Assembly: GCF_900115265.1 (NCBI RefSeq)
Contig: NZ_FOVU01000010.1
Span: 1 to 64,000 of the forward strand
From: Bradyrhizobium sp. Ghvi
Lineage (GTDB): Bacteria > Pseudomonadota > Alphaproteobacteria > Rhizobiales > Xanthobacteraceae
DNA length: 64,000 nucleotides
Reading direction: 5' to 3'
Made by a program: the position numbers and the translations under genes. Positions within the stretch are counted from its first letter, which is position 1. Each line of letters starts with the position of its first letter. Under the pieces are notes generated by a model, which did not search any database, was not told the origin of the DNA, and saw nothing but the letters and a program-made list of their open reading frames with translations. Below, piece by piece: positions 34,855-44,654 of the stretch.

Positions 34855-35223
34855 CTAGGCAACGCAGATGCCGGAGACAGCAACTTTCTGGAACAGATGA
34901 GGGGAAGCTATTGCCGAGGCCGGATAGCTGGCGATTTTTGCTAGAAAGTCAGGATGGGTGAAGGCCGTACGGAAGTGTGCGGTGGATTCCCAGACGGCGT
35001 AGTTCAGATAGGTCGAGCTGTCGCCGAGAGCTCTGTGCAGCTGAGTGGAAATGAAGCCCGGCTGTCGTTTCATGAACGCTGCGTCGTCCTGCCAGACCTT
35101 GAGAAAAGCCGCCTCATCGGCTTTGTCGAGAGTGAATGGGTTCACCAGGACGACCGAATTTGCCTCGATGGCGATCTGGCGGTCGACCGGGAAGGACGGG
35201 TCGAGTGGGCGTAGCAGCGACAT
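34855..35223 (-). CDS. Antibiotic biosynthesis monooxygenase (ABM) domain protein (122 aa)
   Basis: A dimeric ferredoxin-like alpha/beta-barrel protein of the ABM superfamily: VVLVNPFTLDKADEAAFLK, QPGFISTQLHRAL and YLNYAVWESTAHFRTAF are the three core blocks. Members oxidise quinones or degrade haem. The ATG at 35223 (MSLLRPLDPSF) is preferred because GGAGG lies 5 bases before it, although an ATG 4 codons upstream exists. Divergent from the MarR gene. Confidence 0.8.
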   Translation of the reverse strand: MSLLRPLDPSFPVDRQIAIEANSVVLVNPFTLDKADEAAFLKVWQDDAAFMKRQPGFISTQLHRALGDSSTYLNYAVWESTAHFRTAFTHPDFLAKIASYPASAIASPHLFQKVAVSGICVA

Positions 35224-35283
35224 GAGTGCCTCCATTGCAATTTAATGTGTGATGCCTAATTGGTATTATGATTACGTAACAGC

Positions 35284-35301
35284 TTGACAACATGATGTCA
35301 A
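35284..35301. promoter_or_regulatory. 18-bp palindrome in the MarR/ABM divergent promoter
   Basis: TTGACA (35284-35289) and TGTCAA (35296-35301) flank ACATGA; only two inner positions break perfect symmetry. It lies 20 bases before the MarR start and TTGACA also reads as a -35 box, so MarR binding here would block its own promoter. MarR operators are usually 16-20 bp palindromes. Confidence 0.5.
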
Positions 35302-35320
35302 TATAAAATGACGGTGACAG

Positions 35321-35794
35321 ATGAAAAGAGCCGAGCGAACTTCCGAGGGTGACGCCCTGACCGACCTTGTTCTCGATCTATTCAGGCTCGACAGCCTACT
35401 TCTGACAGCCGGCGACCGTCTGGTCGCCCCGCTTGGCCTAACAAGCGCACGCTGGCAGGTGCTTGGCGCCATTGTGTCCGCCGAACGTCCCCAACCGGTC
35501 GCTTGGCTCGCACGCGACCTCGGCGGCAATCGTCAAAACGTGCAGCGGATTATCAATGATCTGCACAGGGAGAGCCTGGTATCTTTTGAGGTCAACCCGC
35601 ATCACCGACGGGCGCAGCTCGTCGTGCTCACTGGGAATGGACAGCGCGCCTTCGAAGCCGCAATGGAATTGCAGGCTCCCTGGATCAACGATCTTTCAAA
35701 AGGGCTGTCGATCAAGGATATACGGATTGTCCATCGCGTGATCACCGCCTTGCGAGATAAGCTTGAGAGCAGCCGTGAGGACAAGTCGGCCTGA
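35321..35794 (+). CDS. MarR-family transcriptional regulator (157 aa)
   Basis: Complete winged-helix regulator: dimerisation helix (LTDLVLDLFRLDSLLL), DNA-binding helices (LTSARWQVLGAIV, VAWLARDLGGNRQNVQRIIN) and the wing DPxxRRA-like HHRRAQLVVLT. Length is usual. It is divergent from the ABM-domain and membrane-protein genes, which it presumably represses in response to a phenolic or quinone-like ligand. A second 3' copy begins the window. Confidence 0.88.
   Translation: MKRAERTSEGDALTDLVLDLFRLDSLLLTAGDRLVAPLGLTSARWQVLGAIVSAERPQPVAWLARDLGGNRQNVQRIINDLHRESLVSFEVNPHHRRAQLVVLTGNGQRAFEAAMELQAPWINDLSKGLSIKDIRIVHRVITALRDKLESSREDKSA
35574..35794 (+). repeat. Duplicated 221-bp segment (matches 1-221)
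   Basis: The 3' end of this MarR gene is repeated at the left window edge with roughly a dozen substitutions and no gaps. Similarity ends exactly after the stop codon at both places, so the repeat probably continues leftward outside the window. Confidence 0.85.
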
Positions 35795-36044
35795 TATGTC
35801 AGGTCGCAACGCGCTACGACAGGCTCGCAGCCAACTACCTTGCCTTCGTGCAACTCGCGTCAATGGTTATGGCTGCGTCTTTATGAGCCGCGTCCTAGAG
35901 AGAGTGAAAGACTCCGTCACCGCCGCCACGCTCGCCGCTTCGAACGAGCAGGTCGGCAAGATCGTGGTGAGGTTGTAGTCGGCATCGAAACGTGTCGGCT
36001 TGATGCGCCGGGATCGCTGCCGACGCGAGATCGGCGCGTCGACG

Positions 36045-39000
36045 TCACTCCAGTTCGATGAGCAGATCCTTAGTCTCGATCTGGCTGCCTGCGCCGACAT
36101 GGATGGCCTTCACTCTTGATGCGCGGTCCGCGTGCAATCCGGTCTCCATCTTCATCGCCTCGATGCTCAGCAAAAGATCTCCAGCCTTTACGGCTTGGCC
36201 CACGGAGACTGCAATGGACGAGATGACGCCCGGCATCGGGGCGCCGACCTGGCTCGGATCTCCGTCGGTCGCCTTCGCACGAACCGCTATCTTGCTCTTG
36301 AGTTCACGATTCGGCACACGGACTAGGCGAGGTTGACCGTTCAGCTCAAAAAATACTTTCACCTCACCTTCGTCGGAGTTCTCGCCGACGGCCTGAAGAC
36401 GTATCTCGAGTGTCTTGCCGGGATCAATCTCGACCGAGATCTCTTCTCCGAGTTGCATGCCGTAGAAGAACGTACGCGTTGGAAGCGTGCGCACCGGTCC
36501 GTAGACCTGATGGCGTTCGATATAGTCGATGAACACTTTCGGATACATGAGGTAACCGAGTAGATCCTCGTTGTCCGCCACGTAGCCGTCCAGCGTCGCC
36601 GTTAGTGTCTTACGGGTTGCTTCCACATCCACCGGCGCCAAGCCAAGGCCGAGCCGTGCCGTCAATGCGGCACCGCCTTTCAGCACCTTCCGTTGTATCC
36701 CCTCGGGCCAGCCTCCATGCGGTTGGCCGATATTTCCCTTCATCATATCCACCACCGAGTCGGGGAAAGCGACATCCACGGCTGGGTCCTCGACTTGCTC
36801 GCGGGTCAACCCTTGGGCAACCATGACCAGCGCCATGTCACCGACGACCTTAGATGACGGGGTAACCTTCACGATATCGCCGAAGATCATGTTGGCTTCC
36901 GCGTAGGCTTTCGCAATGTCGGGCCACCGCTCTGCTAGGCCGAGCGAGCGAGCCTGCGCTTGCAGGTTGGTGAACTGTCCGCCAGGCATTTCGTGAAGGA
37001 ACACCTCCGAGGCGGGTGCGGTTGGACCGGATTCGAAGGCGGCATATTGAGCCCTGACCTGTTCCCAATAGTCGGATATTTCGCGGATGGCCTCGCTATC
37101 CAGTCCCGTGTCACGGTGAGTGCGTCGAAGCGCTTCGACAATCGATCCGAGGCACGGTTGCGAGGTGCCGCCCGAAAAGGCATCCATGGCGGCATCAACT
37201 GCATCGACACCGGCTTCGCAAGCGGCGAGGACGGTCGCCGCTGATATTCCCGAAGTGTCATGCGTGTGGAAATGAATCGGGAGTCCCACGTCCTCCTTGA
37301 GCGCTTTGACGAGGATGCGAGCCTGTTGAGGTTTCAGGAGTCCCGCCATATCCTTCAAACCGAGGATGTGGGCACCTGCCGACTTCAGCTCTCTCGCCCG
37401 GTCCACATAGTATTTCAGGTCGTATTTCGGACGCGCGGGATCCAGCAGGTCGCCCGTATAGCAGATCGTGCCTTCGCACACCTTGTTTGCCTCGATCACG
37501 GCGTCCATGGCGACCCGCATGTTCTCAACCCAGTTGAGCGAGTCGAACACGCGAAAGACGTCGACTCCGGACTTTGCAGCCTGCAAGACAAACATGCGAA
37601 CGACATTGTCGGGATAGTTGGTGTACCCGACCCCGTTGGCCGAACGCAGGAGCATTTGGGTGAGGATATTCGGGATCGCGGCCCGAAGGTCGCGCAACCG
37701 TTGCCACGGACATTCTTGGAGGAAGCGATAGGCCACATCGAAGGTCGCGCCGCCCCAACATTCGATGCTGAAGAGTTGAGGGAGGTTTGCGGCATAGGCG
37801 GGCGCGATCCGGAGCATGTCTATCGAACGCATTCGGGTGGCAAGCAGCGATTGATGCCCGTCGCGCATCGTCGTGTCGGTGATCAGCACCCGCTCCTGAG
37901 CGGATAGCCAGTTCGCCAGGACTTGCGGTCCGTCTTTTTCGAGAATGTCGCGAGTGCCGAGAGCTATGGCCCTTCGTGGCGGGAGCAGCCTGGGCTCGGA
38001 CATCCGAGCCGTCGACTTTGGACGAGCCCTGGTCTCGGGATGTCCGTTGACCGTGACGTCCGCGATATAGGTGAGGAGCTTGGTCGCTCTGTCGCGCCGT
38101 TTGGTGAACCTTAGCAATCCAGGTGTGGTGTCAATGAACTGAGTCGTATACCCGTTGCTCCGGAATTGCGCGTCATTGAGAAGGTTCACGAGAAATTCGA
38201 TGTTGGTGCTGACACCCCTGATGCGAAATTCCCGGAGCGCGCGAACCATCCGGTTGGTCGCAAGTTCTTCCGTCGGAGCCCAGGCTATCACCTTGACGAG
38301 CAACGAGTCGAAATGCCGTGTGATGACGGCGCCGGAATAGGCGGTACCGCTGTCCAAGCGGATGCCCATTCCCGTAGCCGACCGGTAGGCCGCGATTCGA
38401 CCGTAATCGGGGATAAACTTGTTCTGTGGGTCCTCCGTGGTTACACGGCACTGCAAGGCATGCCCCGTGAGCCGAACGTCCTCCTGTCTGGCGACGCCTG
38501 TTGCTTCGGCAAGCGTAGCGCCTTCCGTGAGCAAGATCTGCGCCTGTACAATGTCGATACCGGTGACCTGCTCCGTTATCGTGTGTTCGACCTGGATGCG
38601 TGGATTGACCTCGATGAAGTAGAATCTTCCAGAGTCAACGTCCATCAGAAATTCGACCGTTCCAGCACATCGATAACCTACGTGCAGGCATATGCGCCTC
38701 GCAAGCTCGCAGACTTCAGAACGTTGCTCCGCCGTGAGATAAGGCGCGGGGGCGCGCTCGACCACTTTTTGGTTCCGGCGTTGAACGCTGCAGTCGCGCT
38801 CGAACAGATGAAAGATGTTGCCATAGCTGTCGCCAAGGATCTGGACCTCGACATGGCGGGCCCGCTCGATAAGCTTTTCCAGGTATCCCTCGGCGTTTCC
38901 AAAGGCGGCTTCCGCTTCGCGGCGGCCTTCGAGAACTTTGGACTGAAGTTCTTCCGGGTTGTGGATTGTGCGCATTCCCCGACCACCGCCGCCCCAGGAC

Positions 39001-39491
39001 GCCTTCAGCATCAGCGGATATCCGATGTCGGATGCCTCCTTGCGGATATCATCGAAATCGTCGCCTAAGACGCCAGTTGCGGGCACCACGGGTACGCCGG
39101 CTTCGATCGCAACGCGGCGAGCGGAGGCCTTGTCGCCGAGAAGACGCATCGTTGCGGCCGTTGGCCCGATGAAGGCAATGCCGGCAGCCTCGCACGCCTC
39201 CACGAGTTCGGGACTCTCAGAGAGAAGTCCATAGCCGGGGTGGATCGCGTCAGCACCCGACGATCGGGCAACGCGGACGATCTCGGGGATCGAAAGATAG
39301 GCGCCTACGGGCGACAATCCCTGACCGATCAGATATGCCTCGTCGGCCTTGAACCGATGCAATGAGAGCTTGTCTTCTTGGGCATAGATCGCAACCGTCG
39401 TCTTGCCCAATTCGGTCGCCGCGCGCATGACGCGAATTGCGATTTCGCTTCGATTGGCGATCAGGATCTTATTGAACTGGCGCACGTTCAA
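36045..39491 (-). CDS. pyc: Pyruvate carboxylase (1148 aa)
   Basis: Biotin-dependent conversion of pyruvate to oxaloacetate. Domains in order: biotin carboxylase (1-460; ILIANRSEIAIRVMRAA, SWGGGGRGMR ATP loop, EVNPRIQVEH), carboxyltransferase (about 530-820; TTMRDGHQSLLATRM, HFHTHDTSG metal-binding) and C-terminal biotinyl carrier with the biotinylated lysine in IEAMKMETG. Full length for the family, no frameshift. On the same strand as two dehydrogenase genes. A housekeeping-type anaplerotic enzyme in an otherwise accessory region; it may be a second copy. Confidence 0.95.
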   Translation of the reverse strand: MNVRQFNKILIANRSEIAIRVMRAATELGKTTVAIYAQEDKLSLHRFKADEAYLIGQGLSPVGAYLSIPEIVRVARSSGADAIHPGYGLLSESPELVEACEAAGIAFIGPTAATMRLLGDKASARRVAIEAGVPVVPATGVLGDDFDDIRKEASDIGYPLMLKASWGGGGRGMRTIHNPEELQSKVLEGRREAEAAFGNAEGYLEKLIERARHVEVQILGDSYGNIFHLFERDCSVQRRNQKVVERAPAPYLTAEQRSEVCELARRICLHVGYRCAGTVEFLMDVDSGRFYFIEVNPRIQVEHTITEQVTGIDIVQAQILLTEGATLAEATGVARQEDVRLTGHALQCRVTTEDPQNKFIPDYGRIAAYRSATGMGIRLDSGTAYSGAVITRHFDSLLVKVIAWAPTEELATNRMVRALREFRIRGVSTNIEFLVNLLNDAQFRSNGYTTQFIDTTPGLLRFTKRRDRATKLLTYIADVTVNGHPETRARPKSTARMSEPRLLPPRRAIALGTRDILEKDGPQVLANWLSAQERVLITDTTMRDGHQSLLATRMRSIDMLRIAPAYAANLPQLFSIECWGGATFDVAYRFLQECPWQRLRDLRAAIPNILTQMLLRSANGVGYTNYPDNVVRMFVLQAAKSGVDVFRVFDSLNWVENMRVAMDAVIEANKVCEGTICYTGDLLDPARPKYDLKYYVDRARELKSAGAHILGLKDMAGLLKPQQARILVKALKEDVGLPIHFHTHDTSGISAATVLAACEAGVDAVDAAMDAFSGGTSQPCLGSIVEALRRTHRDTGLDSEAIREISDYWEQVRAQYAAFESGPTAPASEVFLHEMPGGQFTNLQAQARSLGLAERWPDIAKAYAEANMIFGDIVKVTPSSKVVGDMALVMVAQGLTREQVEDPAVDVAFPDSVVDMMKGNIGQPHGGWPEGIQRKVLKGGAALTARLGLGLAPVDVEATRKTLTATLDGYVADNEDLLGYLMYPKVFIDYIERHQVYGPVRTLPTRTFFYGMQLGEEISVEIDPGKTLEIRLQAVGENSDEGEVKVFFELNGQPRLVRVPNRELKSKIAVRAKATDGDPSQVGAPMPGVISSIAVSVGQAVKAGDLLLSIEAMKMETGLHADRASRVKAIHVGAGSQIETKDLLIELE

Positions 39492-39622
39492 TCATCCTTT
39501 TGCTAAAGGTATTGGATGGGAAAGGAGAATGGGCACGACAACTGACGTCGTCGTGCCCGTCACGATGTGTTTCTTGTTCAACAGATGCGTCGCAAGAGGC
39601 TGACGACCGCTGCTATGGCCAG

Positions 39623-40639
39623 CTAAATTGTGATGGCGATCTTTCCAAAGTGTGCGCCACTCTTCATGTACTTGAAGGCTTCTGCTGTCTCGGACATTTC
39701 GAAAGTCTTATCGACGACCGGTTTGATACCGGTCACTTCGATTGCGCGGTTCATATCAATGAAGCCGCGCCTTGAACCAACGGCGATCCCTTTGACGCTC
39801 ACCATTGGGCCGATCAGCTGTCGGATGTTCAATTCCGTCGAATAGCCGGCGACAAACCCGACTACACTGATCGTTCCCCCAAAAGCAACCGCGCTCAGCG
39901 ATCTGCCCAACGATGATCCAATAGTCTCGACCACGATATCCGCGCCACGGCCGTCGGTGAGCCGCTTTACTTCGACATCCCATTCCGGAGTGGTGCGATA
40001 GTTGACGCCAAAGTCAGCCCCAAGCGCTTTCGCCCGCGCCAGCTTTTCGTCGGATGACGACAGAATTGTAACTCTGGCCCCCGACAACTTGGCGAACTGA
40101 AGTGCGAAAAGCGAAACACCGCCGGTTCCCTGGAGCAGAACGTCGTCTCCGGATTTGACGTTTGCTTCGTCCAAAGCCGACCACGCTGTAAGACCAGCGA
40201 TGGGCAGCGTGGCGGCTTCCACATCGGTCAGGTGCGACGGAGGCGTGACCGCGTCCTCTTCCGGGATGAGGATGTAATCCTGAAGAACGCCGGCCAGCGG
40301 CGCACCGAGGGTGCGCTTCGCGCGTTGCTCCGGAGTAGGTTTGCCGTCGTGCCAGCCCTGGGTGTAGATCGGGACGATTCGATCTCCCTTCTTGAACCGG
40401 GTGACGCCCGGTCCGATCTCCGCCACAGTGCCGCACGCGTCGGAGGCGGGGACATAGGGCAAAGGAAGACCCTTGATATAGTCACCGCCCAGTACGGCCA
40501 AGTCGCGATAGTTGAGAGTCGCCGCCCCCACCCTGACCAATACCTCTCCCTTTCCCGGCGTTGGTATCGGGACCTCGGTCAACTTGAGGCCCGAGATCGC
40601 GAACTGGTGCGCTTGTATGGCCCGCATTGTCGCCGACAT
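39623..40639 (-). CDS. NAD(P)-dependent medium-chain dehydrogenase/reductase (338 aa)
   Basis: A GroES-like N-terminal domain (VLVRVGAATLNYRDLAVLGG, YVPASDACGTVAEIG) and a Rossmann domain (LLQGTGGVSLFALQFAK). The catalytic zinc Cys/His set of classical alcohol dehydrogenases is not evident, so it belongs nearer the zinc-free quinone oxidoreductase/enoyl reductase group. Probable partner of the aldehyde dehydrogenase just upstream (64-base gap, same strand). Confidence 0.8.
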   Translation of the reverse strand: MSATMRAIQAHQFAISGLKLTEVPIPTPGKGEVLVRVGAATLNYRDLAVLGGDYIKGLPLPYVPASDACGTVAEIGPGVTRFKKGDRIVPIYTQGWHDGKPTPEQRAKRTLGAPLAGVLQDYILIPEEDAVTPPSHLTDVEAATLPIAGLTAWSALDEANVKSGDDVLLQGTGGVSLFALQFAKLSGARVTILSSSDEKLARAKALGADFGVNYRTTPEWDVEVKRLTDGRGADIVVETIGSSLGRSLSAVAFGGTISVVGFVAGYSTELNIRQLIGPMVSVKGIAVGSRRGFIDMNRAIEVTGIKPVVDKTFEMSETAEAFKYMKSGAHFGKIAITI

Positions 40640-40703
40640 GATTGCTCCTCATTTGTTTGCGGCGGTTCCGAGCTATCGGATATCAGCGCCGCCTGCTCAG
40701 TGA

Positions 40704-42140
40704 TTAAGCGTGCTTGATCACCACGGTCTTCAGGTTTGAATAGTCGTCCATCGCCACAAGACCCTTTTCCCGTCCATGACCACTTTTGCCGGTACCTCCG
40801 AAGGGCAACTCGATGCCGGCGCCGGCCCCGTAACAGTTCACGAACACCTGACCGGAGCGCAGCCGCTTCGCGAGACGCATTTGTCGGCCGCCATCCCTGG
40901 TCCAGACCGCTGCGACAAGGCCGAATGTAGTCCCGTTGGCGATCCGTACCGCATCATCTTCATCGTCGAACGGAATGGCGGCCAGCACGGGTCCGAACAC
41001 CTCGTGTTGCGCGAGCTCGTGGTCCGTGGGCACCGGCCCGAACAGAGCGGGCCGGACAAAGAATCCATCCGGGTCGACGCCCTCCGCAATCTGGCCTTCG
41101 GCGAGGAGCGGGATTCCGCTGGCGGTGGCACGGCCGATGAAGCCAAGGACGGTCTTCTTTTGTCCCGCGGTGATAATCGGACCGCAGTCGAGATCCATCT
41201 CTGGGCTACCGACCCGCACGGCCTTGAATCGTTTGCTAAGTCTCGCGATGAAGTCGTCGAAGATGCGCCTTTGAACAAGGACACGGCTTCCAGCCGAGCA
41301 GGTTTGACCACTATTCTGGATGATGGCGGCGCAGATAGTCTGGGTAGCCGCTTCGAAATCTGCGTCTTCGAACACAAGCTGCGGCGACTTGCCGCCGAGC
41401 TCGAGAGTACAATTGATGTAGTTGTCCGCGGCCAGCTTCCGGATCTGCTGGCCGACCTCGGGTGAGCCGGTGAACGAGACAAAATTCACGCCGGGATGCG
41501 TCGTAAGCGCTACGCCCACTTTGCTTCCAAATCCTGTCACGATGTTGATCGCCCCGTCAGGAAGGCCGGCTTCCGTCGCGAGCTCGGCAAGGCGTAGAAT
41601 GGAGGCGGATGCGGCTTCTGCCGGCTTGAGAACAGTTGCGTTTCCGACCGCTAGCGAAGGAGCAAGTGTCCGGCCGAACATCTGGGCGGGATAGTTCCAG
41701 GGAAGGATGTGTCCTGTTACACCCTTTGGCTCACGCACGACGGCGACGAAATGATCATTGAGGTACGGAATCGTGTGTCCATAGACTTTGTCCGTAGCAC
41801 CACCATAGTACTCGAAATATCGAGCGACCGCCTTGATATCGTTCCTCGCCACCGTCATGGGTTTGCCGGTGTCCCGCGCTTCGATGGCTGCAAGCTCCTC
41901 GCTCTTCTCGAGTATGCGCTGCGAAATTGCCATCAAAATGCGGCCCCGTTCTGCGGCGATCAACTTGCCCCATGCACCGGTTTCGAACGCGCTGCGAGCC
42001 GCGTTGACGGCCAGATCGACGTCCTCACGGGTGCCGGCGGCGATTTTCCCGTAGGCCTTCCCCGTGCTGGGATCGATCATATCGGTCGTCTCGCCACTGG
42101 ATGCCCCGACCCATTTGCCACCAATGAAGTGCTTCGACAT
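40704..42140 (-). CDS. NAD(P)-dependent aldehyde dehydrogenase (478 aa)
   Basis: Classical ALDH: catalytic Glu in LELGGKSPQLV, catalytic Cys in NSGQTCSAGSR, cofactor block FTGSPEVGQQI and the C-terminal PFGGTGKSGHGRE. The ATG at 42140 (MSKHFIGGKWVG) starts the family homology; the upstream 14 codons are dropped. Together with the following dehydrogenase it could oxidise an alcohol through the aldehyde to an acid. Substrate unknown. Confidence 0.9.
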   Translation of the reverse strand: MSKHFIGGKWVGASSGETTDMIDPSTGKAYGKIAAGTREDVDLAVNAARSAFETGAWGKLIAAERGRILMAISQRILEKSEELAAIEARDTGKPMTVARNDIKAVARYFEYYGGATDKVYGHTIPYLNDHFVAVVREPKGVTGHILPWNYPAQMFGRTLAPSLAVGNATVLKPAEAASASILRLAELATEAGLPDGAINIVTGFGSKVGVALTTHPGVNFVSFTGSPEVGQQIRKLAADNYINCTLELGGKSPQLVFEDADFEAATQTICAAIIQNSGQTCSAGSRVLVQRRIFDDFIARLSKRFKAVRVGSPEMDLDCGPIITAGQKKTVLGFIGRATASGIPLLAEGQIAEGVDPDGFFVRPALFGPVPTDHELAQHEVFGPVLAAIPFDDEDDAVRIANGTTFGLVAAVWTRDGGRQMRLAKRLRSGQVFVNCYGAGAGIELPFGGTGKSGHGREKGLVAMDDYSNLKTVVIKHA

Positions 42141-42453
42141 GATTTCAACTCCTGTCTGTTGCCGCCGTCGATGTAGAAGCACGGGCGGGAGAGGGGTCTC
42201 AATGGCGTCTACGATCTACCTGCTATTATGTTGCCCTATGGGGCGAGATCGCATGGCGCGTCCCATTTGATCGCGTCGGACGGTGATCGGTCCAAAATCG
42301 TCAGTTATCCGTCCCATACAAGTTGACCCGCGCGAGACACTCGCCCGAGCCATCGAGAGGAAAGCGAGACCCTATCGGCTCCTCGGCGAACGCCCCACCT
42401 ACGCCACGCGTACGAAAGCAACGCCGCGTATGGGCTGGGGGATGACGCCGCTG
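42141..42453. other. Spacer of about 310 bases
   Basis: Upstream of the aldehyde dehydrogenase start and downstream of the broken binding-protein gene. No supportable gene, repeat or RNA seen; it should contain the promoter of the leftward aldehyde dehydrogenase gene. Confidence 0.3.
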
Positions 42454-43414
42454 TTAGTCTCCGACCTGCGGATCGGATGCGAATTCTCCGGCGTTTCCCT
42501 TGGTAAGCAGTCTTGTCTCAAGGTCGATCTGGGCATGGGGCTTCCCGCCCTTCAGCGTCGTAACCATGGCATTCACGGCCTCGTAACCCATTCTGAAGGG
42601 ATCCTGCACGATGACGCCCAGAAGCTTTCCTTCCTTGATCAGTTCGTAGGCGCGTGCACTCAAGTCGAATGTCACGAGCTTCACGTCCTGACACTTCGCC
42701 GCGTCCAGGGTCGCGGCGGCACCTTGAGCCACGATTTCGTTTTCAAAGAAAACCCCGGCGATGTCTGGCGTCTCGACCAGAACATCCTCCATAGTACGCC
42801 TGCCTTCCTCGAGGCTCAGCTTAGTTACCTTCCGGGCGAGAACCGTAAGGCCGAGCGCCTTGGCCTCCTCTCGAAGCCTCGCACGCGAGCTTGCACGTTG
42901 TCGTTTTCCGGTCCGAAGTCGAAGACGATGACCTCGCCCGGCTTGACATTCTTCGCCATGAGCTGCGCGGCTTGTTTGCCGCCCGTCACTTGTCGGTGAT
43001 GATGAAGGAATCCCACGATCCCGATTGCAGGCCGATATCGGTGACCACGACAGGAATGTGGTTGGCATTGAATACCGTTTTGACTGGCTCGGCGAGCACG
43101 ACGCTGTCTCCTGGCAAAAGGAGGATGCCGTTGACTCCTTGCGTATGGAGGTCTTTGAGGTCGGCCACCTGGCGGGTCGTGTCGGTATTGCCGCCATTGG
43201 TGACGATCAGGTCGACGTCTACCCCCCTTGGCCTTCCATTCCTCCATGGCCTTTCTCGCTCCAGCAACCTGCGTTCGCGAGAAAGGGATGGTCCCCCAGA
43301 ATTGCGAATAGCCGACGGATAATTTATCCGCGGCATCGGACGTTCCCGTGGATATTCCAATGGCACATATGGCGGCCAGCAGCCGGGCGCGGCGAACCAC
43401 CGTCGGTTTGTCAT
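42454..43414 (-). pseudogene. Ribose-type ABC sugar-binding protein, multiply frameshifted
   Basis: Joining frames recovers a full protein parallel to the intact gene at 48427: signal peptide (ARLLAAICAIGISTGTSDAA), KLSVGYSQFWGTIPFSRTQV, VTNGGNTDTTRQVADL, PVVVTDIGLQSGSWDSF, KNVKPGEVIVFDFGPENDN, then KVTKLSLEEGRRTMEDVLVE to the end. Frame changes fall near 43400, 43230, 42985 and 42870, and about 40 residues seem shortened. An AGGAG precedes the ATG at 43414. This was an importer component like the intact paralogue and is now inactive unless the shifts are sequence errors. Confidence 0.75.
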
Positions 43415-43597
43415 GAACTCCTCCAAGATTTCGTTATGGCAAGGCTATAGGCGGTCGCCGTTCTCTCGACGCGACATCGCTTCGCATCTAACGATCGGCG
43501 CTTTGAAGGAGGCTGCTGTGGTCTACCTCTGGCGTGATTAGCCCTTGCGCGTTTGGAATCCGTAGGTCGGCGCGTGTCGAAGGTTTCGCGTTCACGA

Positions 43598-44638
43598 CTA
43601 CTTCGCGGCTTGCGCTAGCGAGAACTCTTTGTTCGCCTGTATGAGTCTCGGAGATGATCTCATAAAATTGTCATCCGGACCGGACATTCTGGAACGCTTG
43701 ACGCGCGTGGCAAGCCAATCGCCCCGGCTGATGAGATCCCATGCGATGCTTGTCAGCGTCTCGGCAGCTTTGACTGACGCGCGCGTCACGAATTGGGATG
43801 GATTGCGCGCCAGGAATATCCCGCGCCGGAAGACGGGCTTGACGATGCGGGCTGCGGACAACTCGCCTCGTTTCAGTTCTTCGGAGATGGCCGCGTGCGC
43901 GAGCAAGGTATAGCCATGGCCGCTTTGAACCAAGTTCTTGATGACGGTGAGCGAGTTGATCTCGTGTTGGATGTTGAGCTTCAGTTGGGACGAGCGTGCG
44001 CGCTCGTCGACGAAGCGCCTAAGGCCGTGTTGCCCCGTCGGTACAATGAGGGGGAACGCGTCGACCGCACTGAGATCGACGGCGTCATCAGCAAAACCGT
44101 GTCGGTCGCAGTGTTTGAAGGCGTTCGGCGGACCGACCAGAAATAGCTCCTCGACGGCGACTTGTTCCAGCAACAAGTGCCGGCTGTCCTGAATCCCGTA
44201 GAGAACGCCGACGTCGAGGTCGCCTTTGGTCAGCCACTCACGGATATGCCCTGACATCGCCTCGATCAGTCTCAGCTGCACGCGAGGTGTCTCCTGTGCA
44301 GCTGCAGCAATGAGGGGAGCGCCGATCAACGTGGCAAAAGAGCTCGGCAAGCCGATCGTGACCTCCGATCGGACGTAGCTGTCTTCGGCCTTGATCTCAT
44401 CCCGAGCGCGTTCAATGTCCGAAATGATGTTGCGCGCGTGCTCGCGGAAGACTTGTCCGGCCTCGGTGAGCACGACCCCGCGTGACGTTCGTTGAAAGAG
44501 CTTTGAGCCCAATTCCTCCTCGAGCCGGAGAAGCATCTGGCTCAACGACGGTTGGGCAATATCCAAGCGCTCGGCGGCTCCTGTCACCGAACCCGACTCT
44601 GAGATAACCAGGAAGCACTTAAGTTGGCGCTCGTCCAT
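43598..44638 (-). CDS. LysR-family transcriptional regulator (346 aa)
   Basis: HTH at the N-terminus (RQLKCFLVISESGSVTGAAE, LDIAQPSLSQMLLRLEEELG) and a periplasmic-binding-like effector domain starting SEVTIGLPSSFATLIGAPL, similar to the NAC/CynR-type group. The C-terminus is about 40 residues longer than usual. The ATG at 44638 (MDERQLKC) is the family start; 15 upstream codons are rejected. Lies just after the EthD gene on the same strand (16-base gap), suggesting control of the catabolic cluster. Confidence 0.85.
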   Translation of the reverse strand: MDERQLKCFLVISESGSVTGAAERLDIAQPSLSQMLLRLEEELGSKLFQRTSRGVVLTEAGQVFREHARNIISDIERARDEIKAEDSYVRSEVTIGLPSSFATLIGAPLIAAAAQETPRVQLRLIEAMSGHIREWLTKGDLDVGVLYGIQDSRHLLLEQVAVEELFLVGPPNAFKHCDRHGFADDAVDLSAVDAFPLIVPTGQHGLRRFVDERARSSQLKLNIQHEINSLTVIKNLVQSGHGYTLLAHAAISEELKRGELSAARIVKPVFRRGIFLARNPSQFVTRASVKAAETLTSIAWDLISRGDWLATRVKRSRMSGPDDNFMRSSPRLIQANKEFSLAQAAK

Positions 44639-44654
44639 TGCGCCATCCTCTGAA

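Noticed and set aside
38166..39068. A 300-codon plus-strand frame inside the pyruvate carboxylase gene
   Set aside because: Antisense to a strongly conserved biotin carboxylase domain and without any recognisable family.
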